Program-made: the position numbers and the translations under genes | Assembly (NCBI GenBank): GCA_026391855.1 | Contig: JAPLDE010000204.1 | Coordinates: 1 to 45,979, forward strand | Direction: 5' to 3' | Source of the DNA: Bacteroidota bacterium | GTDB taxonomy: Bacteria; Bacteroidota; Bacteroidia; Bacteroidales; CAIXZF01 | DNA length: 45,979 nucleotides | Notes under the pieces: model-generated | What the model saw: only the letters and a program-made list of their open reading frames with translations | Databases searched by the model: none | Told to the model about the DNA's origin: nothing | Shown here: in pieces, positions 40,159 through 45,979 of the stretch | Layout of the letters: each line of letters opens with the position of its first letter | Position numbering within the stretch: position 1 is the first letter of the stretch

Positions 40159-43100
40159 TCACACGATCACCTTTTCTTCAGCCATCAGATATAAAGGGTC
40201 AAGTTTCTTTTGGATTTGTATCGTAGCGGCAATGGAGGTGGCAATTCTGCAATAAGTGGCGGGATCATTCATCTGCCGGCCTTTGCGGTCTTTCAGGTAT
40301 TTTTCCAGCACCTGGTAGCCCCCGATATGGTAATTCCACATTTCGGGACTGATCCCTTCAAAATATTTGGTAGCATTGATGAAGACAATACCGCGTCCTT
40401 CATCAAAAACAGGTTTTTCAATCAGATCTTCCCCAAGACCTTTGTACTTGACGATGGGATTGTTTAAAGCTTTGCTTTTGAGCAGGTGAAGCCGGGTGAG
40501 CTCCTCTCCCAGGCCGACCATCTGTAAAAACAAGTTGTAATCGCTGGTAAAGGGAATACGCGGAAAGTCAATTTTTAAGAACTCAGCATATTTAATCCTG
40601 TAGGTATTGCTGAATAAAACCGCGTAGCAATAGAAAAGGATCTGCTCAGGCGTTGGTTTTAGGTGATAAACTTTTTCCAGCATTTCAAAAACCACCGGAG
40701 CAATGTTAGGCTTTTTCCCTTCCTTACCATATTCCTCTTCCGGCTCAAACAACATCATGCTTTGAATGCCGCCTTTCTTTTTCTTTTCTTCTGAGGGTTT
40801 GTAAAGGTAAAGCGGGAAGAGATAATTTACTTCTTTAACTGAGACAGAATGATGCGTAATTATACTATCAGTGATAAAAGCATGCTCATAAAGCCTGTCA
40901 ATCTCAACTCTTTTTGTCGTACATAATCCTAAATTAGGTTTCAGCATGTTTTTCATAAATTCTTCTCTGCCCCAATCAACCGTGTTAGCTGAATAATAAA
41001 TGTATTGAATATCAAATGGCCTGTAAAGAATGCTTCTAAAATTTTCCTCCCAATTAACCTCCTCTGACAATTTTCTCCTGGCTAAAGGCATTTTCCATCC
41101 ACGTGTATCTTTCAGGTCGTAAGCACTACGTAAAAATTCGTCATCAAATTGCAAATTCCTGAATTGGCGGATTCTCATCTCGAGTATTTCTTTTTTAACA
41201 TCAATTACGAATCGATCTCTTGCAGTTACAATTCCTGTTACATTAACTGGAAAAATCTCATTAACCTTCATCCAGTTATTATAATGTTCTATGTCAATTG
41301 TATTTCTTTCTATGAAGAAGTACCAAGGACTTTTCGGATAAAGCTGTCGGTTATTTTTCTTATTAAGTTCATGCTCGTCTAACCATTTATTCTTACTTTC
41401 TCGTTCACCAAACAATCCATTATGGAATATTTTACATCCCTTTTCATGTTCTTTTTTTATGAAGAGAGAGATGGCAACACCCTGTTGAATATCAAACACA
41501 TTAATATCTTTTCCTCCATCTGGGGAGGATTCTTTTTTCAGGCTGTTGCCATGCAAATCAAGTATATAAATCTCATTGAATGTGTTCATCAAGCTCTGTC
41601 GCATTCCCCGGTATGTAGGGTTATCCAAATAGCTGTTATTTGTGATCATTCCCACAACACCTTTTCCGGCTTTGTGGATTTTCCATTGAGCAAAGCGCAG
41701 AAACTTCACATAATCGTCCTGCAGCCAGAGTTTTTTCTCGTCTAATTTTTTCCCGTCTATTTCATAATAACTTTGGGCGCCATCGAGATTGGTTTTTAAC
41801 AGTTTCTCTGTCCATTCATTGATGTTGGCGGAAATACCGCTATATGGCGGATTCCCGATGATCACCAAAATGGGATCGTTCTTTTTGATTTTACCGGCTT
41901 CATGGCTTTCTTCGCTCAGGCTTTCCAGTCCCGGTATCTGGGTCTGGCTGAGGTCTTCCATGTCGAGTGTGTTGGTAAGGTAAAGTTTAAACCGATCGTC
42001 GTCTTTCATGGAATAACCCAGTTCTTCCAGCAGAAAACTGATCTTAATATGTCCGATGGCATAAGGGGCCATCATCAGCTCAAAGGCGTAAAAATTCCTG
42101 AGTATATGTTCGCTGATCAGCTTATTCATACCTCCGTCTCCATACTTCCCGGTATATTCTTTCACAGCCAGCTTAATGGCTTCAGCCGGGAAAGTAAGTG
42201 TACCACCGGCAGGGTCCAGGAGGGTTACTTCTTTGCTGGCAAGGCCGTCATCAAGGTCAAAATGAGTCTTCAGTATTTCGTGTACACCCCGCACAATATA
42301 GCGCACCACTGGTTCGGGAGTATAATACACTCCCCGTTTCTCGCGGGTAGTGGGATCATACTCGCTCAGAAAAGTTTCATAAAAATGAACGATAGGATCT
42401 TCCCCCTTACCTGCTTTATAATATTGGCGTAAAATATTGCTTACATCGGCAGCATTAAGCACTTCCGCAATATCGTCCACCATCACTTCCATGTGCTTGG
42501 GCAAATCGCCCCGGGAAACAAACTTGAACACATTGCGAAGAATACCGATGGTTTTCGGGATCAGATCGTAGGCCAGTTTACGGTTAAAGCCGTTGGTACT
42601 CCTGGTACGCGCGGCAAACAAACCATAAGTAATGGTTTGAGAGAACAGGTCGGCAAAGTCTTTTTCCGTAAGCCTGGCGATCAGGAATTTTTTGAAGGTG
42701 TCGTAAAAGCCATACAGTTCGCCTTTCCCTTTTTGCTGTTGTTCCATTTCCATACTGATCACTTCATCACGAAGAAACCTGGTACGGATAGCCAGTTCCC
42801 GGGCCAGTTGTTCTGCCGTAATGACCTTTGGCAGGGAGAAAGCAAAAAACTTGCTGAGCAACCCATGAAATTTTTCCTCATTTTCAACGGGAGGCGGAAT
42901 TCCTTTTGTTGCTAGGGAAGAACGGGCCACAAAGGTTTTATCGGTCATTTCTCCTTTGCGGTAAAGGCGGAACTCGTAAAAGTCCGTAAGGATCACATTC
43001 GGAAAAGTTTTCAGATATCGTTTCAGCTGTTCCGATCGTTCAACGATATCCAGGTTTTCGCCGGGTTTCTTTGCTTCAATATAGCCGACAATAGCCTCCT

Positions 43101-43293
43101 TCCCGTCCCACACCCTGAAATCCGGGTTCCCCGCATCCGTCTTCTTCGGCAGCGTAGTGATCTGCGTTTTCGTTTTGCCAATGCTGAGTGCAAATGCAGA
43201 AAGAAAATTGGAAAAATGCGTATAATAACTTTCCTCCCGGGCATCACCCTGCAGGGTCGTTTTATTGATCTGCTTCAGATAGTCTTTCGTCAT
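40159..43293 (-). CDS. Single-chain restriction endonuclease-methyltransferase (type IIG / type ISP-like)
   Basis: 1044 aa. The N-terminal PD-(D/E)xK nuclease shows D58 in 'GNPDFRVWDG' and E73-x-K75 in 'VGYIEAKKPGENL'. A helical linker (about 150-320) leads to an adenine methyltransferase: 'GVYYTPEPVVRYIV', motif I 'LLDPAGGTLTFPAEAI' (D360) and motif IV 'GNPPYSG' (N481-Y484). The C-terminal ~450 residues should hold target recognition and end with the type ISP-like block 'IDFPRIPFTSDYNLFLQMVG'. Unlike LlaGI-type ISP enzymes there is no helicase, so cleavage should occur near the site. Motif I has Leu where Gly is usual (GTLTF). It is probably a phage-defence enzyme acting alone, because no separate R, M or S gene is adjacent. 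It diverges from a second such enzyme. Confidence 0.85.
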   Translation of the reverse strand: MTKDYLKQINKTTLQGDAREESYYTHFSNFLSAFALSIGKTKTQITTLPKKTDAGNPDFRVWDGKEAIVGYIEAKKPGENLDIVERSEQLKRYLKTFPNVILTDFYEFRLYRKGEMTDKTFVARSSLATKGIPPPVENEEKFHGLLSKFFAFSLPKVITAEQLARELAIRTRFLRDEVISMEMEQQQKGKGELYGFYDTFKKFLIARLTEKDFADLFSQTITYGLFAARTRSTNGFNRKLAYDLIPKTIGILRNVFKFVSRGDLPKHMEVMVDDIAEVLNAADVSNILRQYYKAGKGEDPIVHFYETFLSEYDPTTREKRGVYYTPEPVVRYIVRGVHEILKTHFDLDDGLASKEVTLLDPAGGTLTFPAEAIKLAVKEYTGKYGDGGMNKLISEHILRNFYAFELMMAPYAIGHIKISFLLEELGYSMKDDDRFKLYLTNTLDMEDLSQTQIPGLESLSEESHEAGKIKKNDPILVIIGNPPYSGISANINEWTEKLLKTNLDGAQSYYEIDGKKLDEKKLWLQDDYVKFLRFAQWKIHKAGKGVVGMITNNSYLDNPTYRGMRQSLMNTFNEIYILDLHGNSLKKESSPDGGKDINVFDIQQGVAISLFIKKEHEKGCKIFHNGLFGERESKNKWLDEHELNKKNNRQLYPKSPWYFFIERNTIDIEHYNNWMKVNEIFPVNVTGIVTARDRFVIDVKKEILEMRIRQFRNLQFDDEFLRSAYDLKDTRGWKMPLARRKLSEEVNWEENFRSILYRPFDIQYIYYSANTVDWGREEFMKNMLKPNLGLCTTKRVEIDRLYEHAFITDSIITHHSVSVKEVNYLFPLYLYKPSEEKKKKGGIQSMMLFEPEEEYGKEGKKPNIAPVVFEMLEKVYHLKPTPEQILFYCYAVLFSNTYRIKYAEFLKIDFPRIPFTSDYNLFLQMVGLGEELTRLHLLKSKALNNPIVKYKGLGEDLIEKPVFDEGRGIVFINATKYFEGISPEMWNYHIGGYQVLEKYLKDRKGRQMNDPATYCRIATSIAATIQIQKKLDPLYLMAEEKVIV

Positions 43294-43379
43294 ACACGAT
43301 TTTTTTGTGCGTCAATTCCCGGTTCCGGTTCATAATAGTTATTCGTAAAATCATGTAAGTCCCGGTAAAAGCCACAACT

Positions 43380-43411
43380 CAAAAATAAGCATAAAGGACT
43401 GATGAGACAAA
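43380..43411 (-). promoter_or_regulatory. Bacteroidota-type promoter of the restriction-modification gene
   Basis: On the minus strand TTTG (43408-43411), a 20-bp spacer and TATTTTTG (43380-43387) match the phylum consensus at both elements. The leader would be about 80 bases to the ATG at 43293. The start of the divergent plus-strand enzyme gene is 79 bp away on the other side. Confidence 0.65.
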
Positions 43412-43489
43412 AAGAACTTTCAGAATTGACCTGTCAAATACTAAACGAATTCTCATTTTATACTAACTTAGCCTTCCCAAACCTGTGTC

Positions 43490-45979
43490 ATGCGCCTCGA
43501 ATGTAACTCTCCTTCCAAAGTCCTTAACAAAGCCTACGCCAGGCAAAGTCTGAAACGCGAGCAGATTGAAACCTTTAAAAACGGACTTCTCCAAATGTTC
43601 AACAGAATTAAGGAAGGTGAATCAGAGGAATACCACAAAAATATCGTTTCAGACTTTCTGAAAGACACCTGGTACAGGGGAAATTTTGAGATCAACACCA
43701 AAGGCCGCAAAGATCTGGTGATCCATACCGGGAAATCAGTGAAAGATCCGGTAGGCGTGATCCTGGAAGCCAAACGACCGGGAAACAAATCGGAGATGAT
43801 CAGCCGCAACAAGCCAAACTCAAAGGCTTTGCATGAACTCATCAGCTACTATCTGCATGAAAGGTACCTGGGCGACAACAAAGAGATCAAATACCTGATC
43901 ATCACCAACATTTTTGAATGGTATGTCTTTGATGCCGTGGATTTCGAGAAATTTTTCTTTGCGAATCCCAAATTTGTGAAGAGTTATAAGGACTGGCACG
44001 ATGGAATGCTCGTCGGGAATACCACCGACTGGTTCTACGAGGAAGTGGCTGAACCTTTTATTGCCAGGGAACTCGATCATCTGCACTGTACATATTTTAA
44101 CCTGAATGACTATTGGACCATCATCAGCAATGACAACCGGGATGATGACCAGAAACTGATCGATCTGTACAAAGTTCTCTCACCGGAGCATTTACTGAAA
44201 CTACCCTTTGCCAACGACAGCAATTCATTGAACAAGGATTTTTACAATGAGTTGCTGCATCTCATCGGGCTGTGCGAGCTGAAAGAAGGCTCTAAGAAGA
44301 TAATAAGCCGGTTGCCGGCAGAGCGAAGAGAAGAAGGCAGTTTACTGGAGAATACAATGAACATCCTCATCACCGATGAATTACTCCGGAATGTGCCGGA
44401 GAAGAGCAAATTCGGGTCTACAGAGGAGGAGCAATTGTTCAGCATAGCGCTCGAGCTTTGTATTACCTGGCTCAACCGTATCCTTTTCCTGAAACTGCTT
44501 GAAGGACAATTGATGCGCTATCATAATGGTAACAAGGAATACGCCTTCCTCAACAGCCGAATGGTTACCGATTTTGATGTCCTGAGGGAGCTCTTCTTTG
44601 AAGTACTGGCGGTAGAAACCACTAAGCGAAATCCATCCTTATCGAAAAAATATGAGCATGTTCCCTACCTGAATAGTTCTCTTTTTGAGCAGAGTGATCT
44701 CGAACGCCGGACCCTGCGGATCAATCAGCTGAAAGACCATCTCAGCCTGCCACTGTTTAAAAATACAGTGCTGAAAGATGCCGTGGAAGGTAACCGCCTT
44801 ACAGGCAGGAAGATCACCCTCCAATATCTGTTCGAATTCCTGGATACTTATGATTTTGCAAGCGAAAGCAAAGCCGGGATCCAGGAAGAAAACAAAGCCC
44901 TGATCAATGCGTCGGTGCTGGGTTTAATTTTTGAAAAGATCAACGGGTATAAAGACGGTTCTTATTTTACGCCCGGTTTCATTACCATGTATATGTGCAG
45001 GGAAACCATACGAAGGGCTGTGATACAGAAATTCAACGATAAGTATGGCTGGGAGTGCACGGAATTTAACGAGGTGTATAATAAGACCGATAAGATAAGC
45101 CTGTCCGAAGCCAACGAACTCATCAACAGCCTGAAGATCTGCGATCCGGCTGTGGGAAGCGGGCATTTCCTGGTATCGGCGTTGAACGAGATCATCGCCA
45201 TCAAATCCGATCTGGGTATCCTTGCCGACCGCGAAGGCAAACTGCTGAAAGGCTGGTATGCCCAGGTTGAGAACGATGAACTCATCCTTTCCAATGAAGA
45301 CGGCATCTTCGGGTACAATTTCAAAGACCGTGAAAGCCAAAGAGTTCAGGAGGCCATTTTCCATGAAAAGCAATTCCTCATCGAGCACTGCCTGTTTGGT
45401 GTCGACATCAACCCCAAATCAGTCCACATATGCCGCCTTCGCCTCTGGATCGAACTCCTCAAAAACGCCTACTATACCCACGCTCCATCATCACCATCAT
45501 CACCATCATCACCTCCATCACCTCCATCACCTCTATCACCTCTATCACCTCTATCACTTTCTTCATCACTTCGTCACTCCGTAACCCCGTCACTTTCTCC
45601 CACCTTACAGACCCTCCCCAACATCGACATAAACATCAAATGCGGAAACTCCCTCATCAGCCGTTTCCCATTGGATGCCAGCCTGAAAGAAGCACTGAAA
45701 CACAGCAAATGGGGCATCGATTCCTATTGTATTGCCGTGCAAACCTACCGGGAAGCCAGAGACAAAGAACAAAAACGGGAAATACAACGGCTTATCGAGA
45801 GCATAAAAGCCGATTTCAGAACTGATATTTCCACTAACGACAAAAGGCTCCTTCAACTCCGCAGGCTGAACGGAGAACTTTTCCAGCTTACCAACCAGGG
45901 CAGCCTGTTCGAACGAACCAAAAAGGAAATGACCGACTGGAACCGCCAAGTGAAAGAACTCACAGAAAAGATCAGGAAA
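43490..45979 (+). CDS. Eco57I-like restriction endonuclease-methyltransferase, 3' end beyond window
   Basis: Open from ATG 43490 to the last base: 830 codons, no stop, so the protein is incomplete here. N-terminal nuclease: 'FEINTKGRKDLVIHTGKSVK' with D75 and 'GVILEAKRPGNKSEM' with E93-x-K95. The middle has conserved Bacteroidota blocks: 'LSPEHLLKLPFANDSNSLN', 'LGLIFEKINGYKDGSYFTPG'. Methyltransferase motif I is 'KICDPAVGSGHFLVSALNE' (D552), followed by 'GVDINPKSVHICRLRLWIEL' (D639). At residues 665-704 there is a Ser/Pro-rich insert coded by a 9-bp tandem repeat. After it the family sequence resumes with 'LPNIDINIKCGNSLISRF' and a coiled coil. NPPY and the recognition domain should lie beyond the window. 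From memory of the family the full length should be about 1200-1300 aa. Confidence 0.87.
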   Translation, partial: MRLECNSPSKVLNKAYARQSLKREQIETFKNGLLQMFNRIKEGESEEYHKNIVSDFLKDTWYRGNFEINTKGRKDLVIHTGKSVKDPVGVILEAKRPGNKSEMISRNKPNSKALHELISYYLHERYLGDNKEIKYLIITNIFEWYVFDAVDFEKFFFANPKFVKSYKDWHDGMLVGNTTDWFYEEVAEPFIARELDHLHCTYFNLNDYWTIISNDNRDDDQKLIDLYKVLSPEHLLKLPFANDSNSLNKDFYNELLHLIGLCELKEGSKKIISRLPAERREEGSLLENTMNILITDELLRNVPEKSKFGSTEEEQLFSIALELCITWLNRILFLKLLEGQLMRYHNGNKEYAFLNSRMVTDFDVLRELFFEVLAVETTKRNPSLSKKYEHVPYLNSSLFEQSDLERRTLRINQLKDHLSLPLFKNTVLKDAVEGNRLTGRKITLQYLFEFLDTYDFASESKAGIQEENKALINASVLGLIFEKINGYKDGSYFTPGFITMYMCRETIRRAVIQKFNDKYGWECTEFNEVYNKTDKISLSEANELINSLKICDPAVGSGHFLVSALNEIIAIKSDLGILADREGKLLKGWYAQVENDELILSNEDGIFGYNFKDRESQRVQEAIFHEKQFLIEHCLFGVDINPKSVHICRLRLWIELLKNAYYTHAPSSPSSPSSPPSPPSPLSPLSPLSLSSSLRHSVTPSLSPTLQTLPNIDINIKCGNSLISRFPLDASLKEALKHSKWGIDSYCIAVQTYREARDKEQKREIQRLIESIKADFRTDISTNDKRLLQLRRLNGELFQLTNQGSLFERTKKEMTDWNRQVKELTEKIRK
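45482..45600 (+). repeat. In-frame 9-bp tandem repeat tract inside the restriction-modification gene
   Basis: Units CATCATCAC (three), CTCCATCAC (two) and CTCTATCAC (three), then degenerate TCACTT/TCGTCAC units. Unit length 9 keeps the reading frame and codes for Ser-Ser-Pro, Pro-Pro-Ser and Pro-Leu-Ser steps. The same ATCACC-type sequence occurs between genes at the end of the tract at 28268-28389. Confidence 0.85.

Noticed and set aside
41902..42915. Plus-strand ORFs of 140-176 aa
   Set aside because: Antisense to the 1044-aa restriction-modification gene; no family features.
45258..45584. Plus-strand ORF with a run of His residues in another frame
   Set aside because: It is the CATCAC repeat read in the wrong frame; the restriction-modification frame is continuous through it.

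Overview
The window looks like chromosomal DNA of a Bacteroidota bacterium, probably in or near the Bacteroidales. The grounds are gingipain-type (C25) proteins carrying type IX secretion (T9SS) C-terminal domains, SusD-era style lipoproteins and outer-membrane barrels, TAnnTTTG promoter elements, weak ribosome binding sites, and intergenic short tandem repeats with palindromic elements of the kind common in this phylum. I see no rRNA, tRNA or CRISPR array.

Layout. 1-1800 is accessory: the tail of an IS630-type transposase, a ParE/RelE-type toxin-antitoxin pair with its own promoter, and two copies of a ~265 bp fold-back repeat. 1803-11566 (minus strand) is one tight gene string: a C25-type secreted protein, PgsB, PgsC, PgsW, a secreted two-domain protein, an outer-membrane barrel and an LVIVD beta-propeller lipoprotein. 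It reads as a Gram-negative poly-gamma-glutamate-type polymer locus with its own envelope parts. 11893-20914 (minus) holds three more C25 proteins with three different C-terminal arrangements. 21166-26722 (plus) is Wza-type exporter, Wzc-type tyrosine kinase with a (Tyr-Gly)12 tail, CysD and CysN. 26798-32821 (plus) holds kbl, a fused RsbW-like kinase/GNAT protein, an outer-membrane barrel and an IPT/Kelch lipoprotein. 32859-36912 (minus) holds a class I lysyl-tRNA synthetase, a retropepsin-like/PDZ lipoprotein and a GNAT-YoaP protein. 37114-39205 (plus) is acpS plus an acetyl-CoA synthetase. 39202-39826 (minus) is a HipB gene followed by only the N-terminal piece of HipA. 40159-45979 is a restriction-modification pair: two large single-chain nuclease-methyltransferases transcribed away from each other, the second cut by the window end.

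How the genes may work together. The PgsBC-W string and the Wza/Wzc/CysDN string are two separate surface-polymer systems lying on either side of a secreted-protease block, so much of the window is about building the cell surface. The most novel-looking unit is the pgs string, led by a C25-type protein in which Glu stands where the catalytic His should be. The most unusual single sequence event is an in-frame 9-bp tandem repeat tract inside the methyltransferase core of the last gene. Functions are assigned by reading motifs by eye; no database search was possible.
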